Shown here piece by piece: positions 57,001 to 64,000 of a stretch of 64,000 bases of DNA. Numbering within the stretch: position 1 is the stretch's first letter; each line of letters opens with the position of its first letter. Origin of the DNA: Bryobacteraceae bacterium (lineage in GTDB: Bacteria; Acidobacteriota; Terriglobia; Bryobacterales; Bryobacteraceae). Made by a program: the position numbers and the translations under genes. The notes beneath the pieces are model-generated. The model was not told the DNA's origin. It was given only the letters and a program-made list of their open reading frames with translations, and searched no databases. The DNA lies in assembly GCA_030041495.1 (NCBI GenBank), contig JASHNT010000090.1:28119-92118 (forward strand). The letters are read 5' to 3'.

Positions 57001-57837
57001 CGCGACGGCCTTTCGCAGATGCGCGACCATCTCCGTGCGCAGCTCTTCGTAACGCCGGGCCTTGGAAGCCTGGCGCTTGAGCGAATTCACCTGGCGGCTG
57101 ACCTCCTCCAGAATGTCGAATACACGCGAGAGATTCTGCCGCGCGCTTTCCAGTTTCGCCTCGGCCAGCCGCTTCTTGGTCTTGTACTTTCCGATGCCCG
57201 CGGCCTCTTCGATGATGGCGCGGCGGTCGGCCGGCTTGTTGGAGAGAATCTGGCCGATGCGGCCCTGCTCAATGATGGCGTAGCTTTCCGGACCAAGCCC
57301 AGTGCCGCTGAATAATTCCTGGATATCGCGCAGACGGGCGGAGTGGCCGTTGATCAAGTAGTCGCTTTCCCCGGAGCGGTACAAGCGGCGCGTGATGGTG
57401 ATCTCTTCCGGATGATGGTGTAGCTGCCCGGCGCCGTTAGCGTGACCGTTGGCATGCCCGTTGGCGTGAACGTGTCCATTGCTGTTGCCGTTCTCATGGA
57501 CCACTCCGTTTTCGCCGGCGGGCTTGGCCGCCTCGGCTTTGGCGGTGGCGTTCGGATCCACCCCGGCTTTCGGATCGACCATGGTCAAGGTCACCTGCGC
57601 CAGGCCCAGCGGCTTGCGTTCGCGAGTGCCGGCGAAGATCACGTCTTCCATGCGCGTGCCGCGGAGGGTCTTGGCGCTCTGCTCGCCCAAAACCCAACTG
57701 ATCGCGTCGCTGATATTGGACTTGCCGCACCCGTTCGGCCCCACGATGGCCGTGACGCCCGAGCCTTGGAAACGCATCTCGGTCCGGTCGTAGAATGACT
57801 TAAAGCCTTGGATATCGACGCGGCGTAGTTTCAGCAA
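54091..57837 (-). CDS. smc: Chromosome segregation protein SMC with N/G/H repeat insert
   Basis: [61 protein letters not shown]-term [40 protein letters not shown]. Confidence 0.96.
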   Translation of the reverse strand: MLKLRRVDIQGFKSFYDRTEMRFQGSGVTAIVGPNGCGKSNISDAISWVLGEQSAKTLRGTRMEDVIFAGTRERKPLGLAQVTLTMVDPKAGVDPNATAKAEAAKPAGENGVVHENGNSNGHVHANGHANGHANGAGQLHHHPEEITITRRLYRSGESDYLINGHSARLRDIQELFSGTGLGPESYAIIEQGRIGQILSNKPADRRAIIEEAAGIGKYKTKKRLAEAKLESARQNLSRVFDILEEVSRQVNSLKRQASKARRYEELRTEMVAHLRKAVAGRFQMLEREAAKLALDLNRAQGNFLELSSRVEEQEREHTSTQEACYRTEAELTAARGRVAELNVEAERTRGRLELQAKQIGSIDDRLAKGEVETQELESRQQREQAELEAHAQTVAQLEADSVVAREQLQTKTAERDGLANDLRERERSIETARQQVLRLMGEASNLRNQLAQIDEYLAAIERDSARSRKEEESASADLARLEQVKAELSVKLGARQLELESLAGQRQRVEEELKQRRERTVAARAKLEEARAVLSRQRARKDSLEEILSHRAYTTESVKRLFTSIEQGQVSGFKPSGVLADFVEVTDPAWEKACETFLHDELEYVVVDGWNDAERGVELMRTDADGRATFLIHPDGNAAAPEHPVVDSAISGRLRDTLRLTNGLAAAPEGLLPRLAHCFLVSERAEAQRLAPRHPECYFLLPDGVSYHGYAVSGGRKTGGGPLALKRELRELNVTVEERQRETDALTAEIEELERSAAALAEELERLRQQQQTQEKDALALDHEQRKLAEEFARAGSRLSTARLELERLSREDQRARTQREESQRVVGEKEQARFDQEKALEETRAEFLRLQAHAHAIGEEHAALRAGLAAREERVRSERAAAQRLETQIQQLAARRQELARELERLGVERARLLADNIELDQKAAKLAEETAAAAAQVEQLATAASDGRAALAAIEESLKVLRIEAQAAQEHRAEIELELVKKQGDLKYLDETSRKELTSGAQEIAASVEETLDEAAVSEAEVRYEEVRAKIEALGPVNPQALEEFQEAQQRYDFLNAQRQDLLDSIRDTESAIQELDTESRRRFKEAFDAINEHFRAMFRVLFGGGQGEMRLTDEANLAESGIDILASPPGKKLQNIALLSGGEKSLTAMALLMAIFRYVPSPFCILDEVDAPLDEPNIQRLTRLIKEMSRETQFIVITHAKRTMEAAQALYGVTMQEPGLSKLVSVRFDPVPHEVPEAPVAVGAL

Positions 57838-58026
57838 GAGAAACCCCTTCCTATACAGACGTTCCTAAGGGGGAGTGTTTATCATCGTAAACCCAACTTC
57901 GGCGAAAGTAAAGCTCCTTCACCACTCTCTATTGTGGTACTTTGGGCTAGCCCCCTACATGTGGTGGACCAATGCTCACTTGAACCCTTTGGTAACCTGA
58001 AACGTACCAAGGGGTTAGGCGAACTC

Positions 58027-58956
58027 GTGGAACCGCAGGCGAAGAAACCAATGCTGGAACTCGACGGCTTGAGTGTCCGCTTCGGCCAGCGCGAGATCTT
58101 GAAAGACCTGCACGTCTCGCTTTCTGGCCGGACCATCGGCCTGTTGGGGCCGAACGGCGCGGGCAAGTCGACGCTGATCCAGACTCTGGTCGGCTTCGTG
58201 CGCCCCAGTGCGGGAACAGCTCGCGTCTTCGGACACGACATCCGGCGCGGGCGCGGCGCCATTCGCCCCTTGCTCGGCTACATGCCGGAGAACGACTCCT
58301 TCGTCGCCAATATGACCGCCGTGGCATTCGTGCGCATGATGGGCGAGCTTTCGGGGCTGCCCCATGATGCCGCCCTGGAACGGGCGCATGAGGCTCTGTT
58401 TTACGTCGGGCTGGGCGAGGCTCGCTACCGCCTGCTGGGAACCTATTCGCTGGGCATGAAGCAACTGGCCAAGCTGGCGCAGGCGATCGTGCATGGTCCG
58501 CGGCTGCTGATCCTGGATGAGCCCACCAACGGCCTGGACCCTCCCGCGCGCAAGCGCATGATCCGGCTGATTCAGGAAATGCGCGATTCGGGCGAGCTGA
58601 ACCTGTTGATCTGCTCCCACCTGCTGCGCGACGTGGAAGAGACCTGCGAAGAGGTGCTGATCCTGAAGCAGGGGCGCATCGTGCACAGCTCCAATCTGGA
58701 AGCCGAGCGCGCGGCCAACAAGCGCTTCGTGGAACTGGAAACCTTCGGGCCGCAGGACGGATTCGCTGAGGCGCTGGCCGGCTTGGGATGCGAGTGTGAA
58801 TCGGCGGGTCTGGGACGCATCAAGGCGACCTTGCCGGAGGGTCTCGAAGTGCGCGAGATCTATCGCCTGGCCGCGTCGCGCGATCTGCAACTGCGGCGCT
58901 TGAATTATCGGCGCGATACGCTCGAAGAAATTTTTCTGAAGGCGATGGAGGGCTAG
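58027..58956 (+). CDS. ABC transporter ATP-binding protein
   Basis: [62 protein letters not shown] 58027 chosen. Confidence 0.9.
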   Translation: MEPQAKKPMLELDGLSVRFGQREILKDLHVSLSGRTIGLLGPNGAGKSTLIQTLVGFVRPSAGTARVFGHDIRRGRGAIRPLLGYMPENDSFVANMTAVAFVRMMGELSGLPHDAALERAHEALFYVGLGEARYRLLGTYSLGMKQLAKLAQAIVHGPRLLILDEPTNGLDPPARKRMIRLIQEMRDSGELNLLICSHLLRDVEETCEEVLILKQGRIVHSSNLEAERAANKRFVELETFGPQDGFAEALAGLGCECESAGLGRIKATLPEGLEVREIYRLAASRDLQLRRLNYRRDTLEEIFLKAMEG

Positions 58957-59816
58957 TGGCCGTTTACAAACGCACCTATAAAGCCTATGACGGCGCCCTG
59001 ACGCCGGCCTGGTCGCGCTTCCTGATTCTGCCGCGCTCGGCCTACGGCTACGTTATGCAGTCGAAATTTTTGGTGGCGTTCCGCATGGCCTGCTTCTTCT
59101 ATCCGCTGGGCTGCGCATTGTTCATTTACCTCGCGCACAACCTCTCCATCCTGAAAGCCATGAATTTTCAGGGTGCGCAATTCCTGCAGGTCAACGCCAA
59201 CTTTTTCCGCTATTTTTGTGCCTTCCAAGGCAGCCTGGCGGTGCTGCTGACCGCCTTCGTCGGTCCGAGCCTGGTTGCTCCCGATGTGGCCAATAACGCC
59301 CTGCCGCTCTATTTCTACCGTCCCTTTTCGCGCGCCGAGTACGTGCTCGGCAAAATGAGCCTGCTGCTAGGAATGCTCTCCATCATCACCTGGATTCCGG
59401 GCCTGCTGCTGTTTCTGATTCAATGGAGCTTGGCCGGCTCAGCCTGGATGCAGGAGAACTCCTTCATCGCGTGGGGCATCTTCATTGGACTGCTGGTGTG
59501 GGACGTGATCCTGTGCCTGATCGCCTTGGCTTTATCGGCGTGGATTAAGTGGCGCATCGCGGCCGGCGGAGCGATTCTCGCGGTGTTCTTCGCCGGAGCC
59601 GGCTTCGGCGCCGCGCTCAACTCCATTGTGCGCACCCAATACGGATCCCTGCTGGACCTGCGCCAGGTGATCGGACTCATCTTTTCCCAACTCTTTCGCG
59701 ACGATACTGCTCCGCCCGTTCCCGTCGCCAACGCCTGGACCGCTCTGGCAGTTTGCGCGGCCGTCTGTCTGTGGCTGCTTGCCAAGCGCGTCCGGCCGTT
59801 TGAGGTGGTGAAGTGA
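58956..59816 (+). CDS. ABC-2 type permease
   Basis: Multiple TM segments; starts at the last base of the preceding gene. Confidence 0.8.
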   Translation: MAVYKRTYKAYDGALTPAWSRFLILPRSAYGYVMQSKFLVAFRMACFFYPLGCALFIYLAHNLSILKAMNFQGAQFLQVNANFFRYFCAFQGSLAVLLTAFVGPSLVAPDVANNALPLYFYRPFSRAEYVLGKMSLLLGMLSIITWIPGLLLFLIQWSLAGSAWMQENSFIAWGIFIGLLVWDVILCLIALALSAWIKWRIAAGGAILAVFFAGAGFGAALNSIVRTQYGSLLDLRQVIGLIFSQLFRDDTAPPVPVANAWTALAVCAAVCLWLLAKRVRPFEVVK

Positions 59817-60766
59817 GCGGCGTCTCTATCGGCGAAGGCCGCGTCACCTTCGACAACGTCTCGCGCTTCTATGGCGAGGTGCTGGGCGTCAATCGCGTCA
59901 CGCTTGCGATTCCACCCGGCATCACCAGCCTGGTGGGTCCCAACGGCTCCGGCAAGACCACGCTGATGAATCTGATGACCGGGCTGGTGCGCCCGACCCG
60001 CGGCGAGATTCGCGTTCTGGGCATTCCCCCTGACGATTCCGAGCCCCTGGGCCGCACCGTCGGCTACTCCACCCAGTTTGACGCCTTTCCGCGCGGGCTT
60101 ACTGGATTTCAAGTGGTCGCATCGTTTCTGCGATTGTTCGGCTACGATCAGACCACCTGCGGCCGCTTGGCCGGTGCGGCTATTGAACGGCTGCGCATGA
60201 CCGACGCCGCGGATCGCAAAGTCGCCGCCTACAGCAAGGGCATGCGCCAGAGGATCAAACTGGCGCTGGCCATCGCTCATGACCCGCAGGTTCTGGTTCT
60301 GGATGAGCCGCTGAACGGCCTTGATCCGCTGGTGCGCGCTGAAACCATTGCCCTCTTCCGCGAGCTCGCCGCGCAAGGCAAGCACGTCATCGTCTCCAGC
60401 CACGTGCTGCACGAAGTGGATCAAATCTCCGACCAGGTGATCCTATTAAGCAACGGATACGTCGTCGCGGAGGGCCAGATTCAGGGAGTGCGCGGCGAAA
60501 TCCAGGAACAGCCGATGCAGGTGCTGATCCGCACCAATCGCTCCTCGGCGCTGGCTTCGCGCCTGTTTGAATTCGATCATGTGGTCGAAGCGCGCCTGGA
60601 AGAAGGCGGCGCAGCGGTGCTGATCAAGACGCGCGATTCCGGCCGCTTCTACCGCGCGTTGAATCAACTGGCGCTGGATGGGATCGATATCGAAGGCGTC
60701 ATGCCGGTGGACGACAACGTCAACTCGGTGTACGAATATTTGATCGGAGGGGAGGGGTCGCGGTGA
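59813..60766 (+). CDS. ABC transporter ATP-binding protein
   Basis: SLVGPNGSGKTTLMNLMTGLVRPTRGEIRVLG; YSKGMRQRIKLALAIAHDPQVLVLDEPLNGLDP. Confidence 0.93.
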   Translation: MSGVSIGEGRVTFDNVSRFYGEVLGVNRVTLAIPPGITSLVGPNGSGKTTLMNLMTGLVRPTRGEIRVLGIPPDDSEPLGRTVGYSTQFDAFPRGLTGFQVVASFLRLFGYDQTTCGRLAGAAIERLRMTDAADRKVAAYSKGMRQRIKLALAIAHDPQVLVLDEPLNGLDPLVRAETIALFRELAAQGKHVIVSSHVLHEVDQISDQVILLSNGYVVAEGQIQGVRGEIQEQPMQVLIRTNRSSALASRLFEFDHVVEARLEEGGAAVLIKTRDSGRFYRALNQLALDGIDIEGVMPVDDNVNSVYEYLIGGEGSR

Positions 60767-61836
60767 CGAAGCTGTGGCTCGCGCAAGTCGCCAGCGTGAT
60801 GCGCCTGGAGCTGAAGAAATCCTTCTTCGCGCGGCGCGGACTCTGGATCTATCTCCTGGCATTTGGCCCGGCGCTGCTGTATTTGATCCACGCCATCGAC
60901 GTCACGCGCGATCATGAGCACCGCCAGGCCTTGCTCAAGTCGCATCCGGTCGAGACTTCGACGCTGCAACTGATCGAACCGAGGATGCCCGAAGAAAAGG
61001 TCCTGGCACTGGTGGGCGAGCCTTACCAGCGCGACACCTTCCGCTTCGGCCGCAGGCAGTTGGCCACCTTCACCAGGCTGCATTACACCGACGGCGACAG
61101 CGATTATTCGATCGGCATCGTGAATGGCGTGGTGGCCCGCATCGACCGCCAGGACCGCTGCAATGTGGAGAAAGACTCCGCCATCTTCGCCACCGTGTTC
61201 CAGTTTTTCTATCTGCGTCTGGCCGTGTTCTTCGGCTGCGTGGGGATTTTCATGAATCTGTTCCGCGGCGAGATGCTGGACAAGAGCCTGCACTTCTATT
61301 TGCTGGCTCCGATGCGGCGGGAAGTGCTGCTGGCCGGAAAATATTTTGCGGGCTTGTTCGCCGCGGTGGTGATCTTCACCCTGGGCACGGCCTTGCAGAT
61401 CGCCGCGCTGAGCTGGCATTTTGAACCGGGCCAAGTCGCGGCCTACATGCATGCGACCGGCTGGAGCGATATCGCGTCGTATCTAGGAGTCACCGCGCTG
61501 GCTTGCGCCGGCTACGGGAGCATCTTCCTCGCCGCTGGCCTGGTGTTCAAGAATCCGATTATTCCCGCGACCGCCGTGATGCTGTGGGAAGGCATCAATC
61601 TGTTCCTGCCGGCCGCGCTCAAGAAGATCAGCGTGATTTATTATCTTCAGGCTCTCTGCCCGACGGTGGCAGCTCCGGAAAGCGATATCAATCCGCTGTT
61701 GCGCCTGCTGATTTCTTCGGCAGAGCCTCCCGCGGCATGGCTCGCGCTCACCGGATTGGCGGTTGTAACGCTGATTGTGCTTGCCGTCGCGGGCTTGCGC
61801 GCGCGCCAGCTCGAGATCAACTATGGAACGGAGTAG
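60763..61836 (+). CDS. ABC-2 type permease
   Basis: FFARRGLWIYLLAFGPALLYLIHAID; LDKSLHFYLLAPMRREVLLAGKYFAGLFAAVV; 4-nt overlap with upstream ATPase. Confidence 0.82.
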   Translation: MTKLWLAQVASVMRLELKKSFFARRGLWIYLLAFGPALLYLIHAIDVTRDHEHRQALLKSHPVETSTLQLIEPRMPEEKVLALVGEPYQRDTFRFGRRQLATFTRLHYTDGDSDYSIGIVNGVVARIDRQDRCNVEKDSAIFATVFQFFYLRLAVFFGCVGIFMNLFRGEMLDKSLHFYLLAPMRREVLLAGKYFAGLFAAVVIFTLGTALQIAALSWHFEPGQVAAYMHATGWSDIASYLGVTALACAGYGSIFLAAGLVFKNPIIPATAVMLWEGINLFLPAALKKISVIYYLQALCPTVAAPESDINPLLRLLISSAEPPAAWLALTGLAVVTLIVLAVAGLRARQLEINYGTE

Positions 61837-61844
61837 TTACAACC

Positions 61845-63314
61845 CTACTGCTTTGGAGCGGCCTTGCCCGTGCCCCTCCCAGCCCCTCGTCCGCGGCCCG
61901 TTGGATTCTTTCCGGTCCAGGTGTCATTCATGTCCTTTTTGTAATCGTCCAGCTTGAACGTGATCATGAATGGATCCTTGGTAAGCGAATCCGCGACGCC
62001 TTTGAATTGGACCTTCTCGCCGGGCTCCATCTTTCCGGGAAGGGCGTTCTCGAAGACCAGCTTGGCGTCGGCAACGTCCGGCTTTTCGATTCCGACCAGG
62101 ATCTCCTTCGGCCGGTTTTCAGGGGTCATCGAAATAATGGTCGCGTTGAAAAAGCGTTGAGGCGAGTCCGGGTCGTTCGGATCGGTGGGTCCGGGCAGCC
62201 CGGCTCCCATCACTGCGCCCCAAGCGGAGTCGTCCTTGAGCAAGGGCTCCTTAACCTGGTGGACCCACAGATACAGAACAGGATCCTTCTCCTGCTCCGC
62301 TTTATCCGCGGCCGCCTGAGCTGTAGCGATATCGACAATGCTCTTTATGTTCCACCCGGCCGGCGGGAACGGGCTGCTCTTGGCTTGGGTCAATAGATCC
62401 TGAAGACCATCCGTGTTGCCGTGGAATGCCTTGTAGGCGTCGGTCAGATACTTAGTCGCGCCGGTCTTAATATTCGCAGGCAACGCATTGGGGCCCGTAA
62501 CCGTGCTATCGATGGCGCGGGCGAACTGCCAGAACATCGGCGCCTCATCCTGCGGGCGGTTCTCGGCTTTGAGGATGCGCTGGATCGCCTCACCCAGTGC
62601 GTAATTGGCGTTGGGCATGTTCGGATCGCGATTAATGAGCTTCGTGAGCTCGTCCGAAAGGCGCTTATCGTCTTTGTTGGCATCGCGTGCAAGATAGATC
62701 GCCAGCAGAACCCTCTTCGCGAAGTCCTTGAGCTGCGTCTGGGTTGCCGCAAACTGCTGTGCGTTCTGTCCCAAAGCGGTCTGGTTCGCGGACGAAAAGA
62801 CCGCCGCGTTATCCAATATGGTGATGGCATCTTTTTCACCGGTATCAAGATCGGCCGGCGTAGGAGCGGGCTTGATTGCCGTCACCATCTGAAGCACGTT
62901 ATACAGCGGGATCAGCGCAGTGGGGTTGCTCTTGAGAATCTGTTGCGCCATGTCGAAGGCCTCCCGCGCCATCCTCAATTGCATGTATGCGGTTAGGTAA
63001 AAGCCGTCGCGGGTGTCGATCAACTCAGTGGTCGGATAATCCTTCTTCCACTGGTCCAGAAGCTGCAGCTTCTTGGTGGGGTCCTTCTCGTCCAGCACCG
63101 CTTTCGCTTCGTTGTACTCTTTCTGGTCCTTGGCCTGCGGTCCGGAGGGTGCGGCTTGTTTATCCTGCGCCCAGCTAGGCCCTGCCGACCCGACGAACAG
63201 TCCCAACCCCAGCGCTCCCGCGGTGATCAGAACCCCCCAGCCTGGTTTGAATGCGTCTCTTTTTTTAGGCAGCACGGGCAAACCTCCTGTCGTTAATCTT
63301 TCGGCCCGATCCAT
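61845..63314 (-). CDS. Secreted hypothetical protein (helical/TPR-like) with RG-rich C-terminal tail
   Basis: PGWGVLITAGALGLGLFVGSAGPSWAQ; tail NPTGRGRGAGRGTGKAAPKQ. Confidence 0.7.
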   Translation of the reverse strand: MDRAERLTTGGLPVLPKKRDAFKPGWGVLITAGALGLGLFVGSAGPSWAQDKQAAPSGPQAKDQKEYNEAKAVLDEKDPTKKLQLLDQWKKDYPTTELIDTRDGFYLTAYMQLRMAREAFDMAQQILKSNPTALIPLYNVLQMVTAIKPAPTPADLDTGEKDAITILDNAAVFSSANQTALGQNAQQFAATQTQLKDFAKRVLLAIYLARDANKDDKRLSDELTKLINRDPNMPNANYALGEAIQRILKAENRPQDEAPMFWQFARAIDSTVTGPNALPANIKTGATKYLTDAYKAFHGNTDGLQDLLTQAKSSPFPPAGWNIKSIVDIATAQAAADKAEQEKDPVLYLWVHQVKEPLLKDDSAWGAVMGAGLPGPTDPNDPDSPQRFFNATIISMTPENRPKEILVGIEKPDVADAKLVFENALPGKMEPGEKVQFKGVADSLTKDPFMITFKLDDYKKDMNDTWTGKNPTGRGRGAGRGTGKAAPKQ

Positions 63315-63493
63315 ATGGAATCTAAAGGAGTATACACAAACGCGCGATACACTCGCAAGCCTGTTCAGACCTTACCAGAGTGTTCGCGGGAGTGACACTA
63401 CCTAGCCGATGGTTAGATGCCGGGGAATCCGAATTAGTTCCTTTGCCTCCCGGATCGAGTATGCTGACTCGCGTATGCTGTTGAGTTACGCGC

Positions 63494-64000
63494 ATGCATC
63501 GGGCTGACTTGGCGGTTATCGCCGCATACCTGGCCGGGGTCACCTGGCTGGGAGCTCACTTCCGGGAGTCGCAGAAATCGCTGCGGGACTACTTTCTCGG
63601 CGGAAGGACCGCTCCCTGGTGGGCCATCGCTTTGTCGATCGTCGCGGCTGAAACCAGTACTCTGACGGTGATCGGCACGCCCTCGCTTTCCTTCCAAGGC
63701 GATTTCGGCTTTCTGCAAGTTGTACTGGGTTACCTCCTGGCGCGCATCGTCATCTCGATCCTGTTCCTGCCGGCCTACTTCCGCGGCGACCTGTTCACCG
63801 CATATCAGTTGATCGAGCGGCGCTTCGGCCATCGCGTACGCCGCCTCACCTCGGGACTGTTTCTGGTGCTGCGCGCGCTGGCCGAAGGCGTCCGCGTGTT
63901 CGCGATCTCGATCGTCATCTCCATCGTTCTCGGCACCGGCGAGATCGCCTCCATCGCCGCGATCCTGTGCCTGACGCTGTTCTATACATACGAAGGCGGC
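63494..64000 (+). CDS. Sodium:solute symporter (SSS family), truncated by window edge
   Basis: MHRADLAVIAAYLAGVTWLGAHFRESQKSLRDYFLGGRTAPWWAIALSIVAAETSTLTVIGTPSLSFQGDFGFLQ. Confidence 0.87.
   Translation, partial: MHRADLAVIAAYLAGVTWLGAHFRESQKSLRDYFLGGRTAPWWAIALSIVAAETSTLTVIGTPSLSFQGDFGFLQVVLGYLLARIVISILFLPAYFRGDLFTAYQLIERRFGHRVRRLTSGLFLVLRALAEGVRVFAISIVISIVLGTGEIASIAAILCLTLFYTYEGG

Noticed and set aside
57421-57515. Short tandem repeats that could suggest a CRISPR array
   Set aside because: They are 12-nt coding repeats (NGHANG) in frame inside smc with no spacers; no CRISPR-like arrays seen elsewhere.

Overview
High-GC chromosomal window with an acidobacterial (Solibacter/Bryobacterales-like) character, suggested by an ADOP-type duplicated permease, a TIGR03437-like protein, and DUF1552/DUF1592 genes. 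The backbone includes lysC, cmk, smc, one tRNA-Ser(CGA), two RND efflux loci (an MFP with two HAE1 permeases; a TetR-MFP-AcrB-OprM set), a Reg_prop sensor kinase/LuxR regulator pair, a four-gene ABC-2 cassette, and an SSS symporter truncated by the window edge. More unusual content: (i) a five-gene, overlap-coupled minus-strand operon of DUF1592 c-type cytochrome, DUF1552, di-CxxCH cytochrome, RG-rich secreted protein and exported ankyrin protein; (ii) a Tat-exported ThDP enzyme with an RGG-repeat insert next to a cytochrome c; (iii) an overlapping MoxR-like AAA ATPase plus large uncharacterised (possibly TraB/DUF5682-like) protein; (iv) an aminotransferase and B12-radical-SAM pair resembling HpnO/HpnR; (v) two decayed toxin-antitoxin loci found by reading across frameshifts (hicA next to intact hicB; an AbrB/Doc relic) and a GAF-domain relic; (vi) pobA in frame behind an esterase stop codon with no ATG/GTG/TTG start for its Rossmann motif; (vii) recurrent RG-rich tracts in several exported proteins. 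No CRISPR, rRNA, prophage or transposase was seen. Family names come from motif recognition, not database searches.
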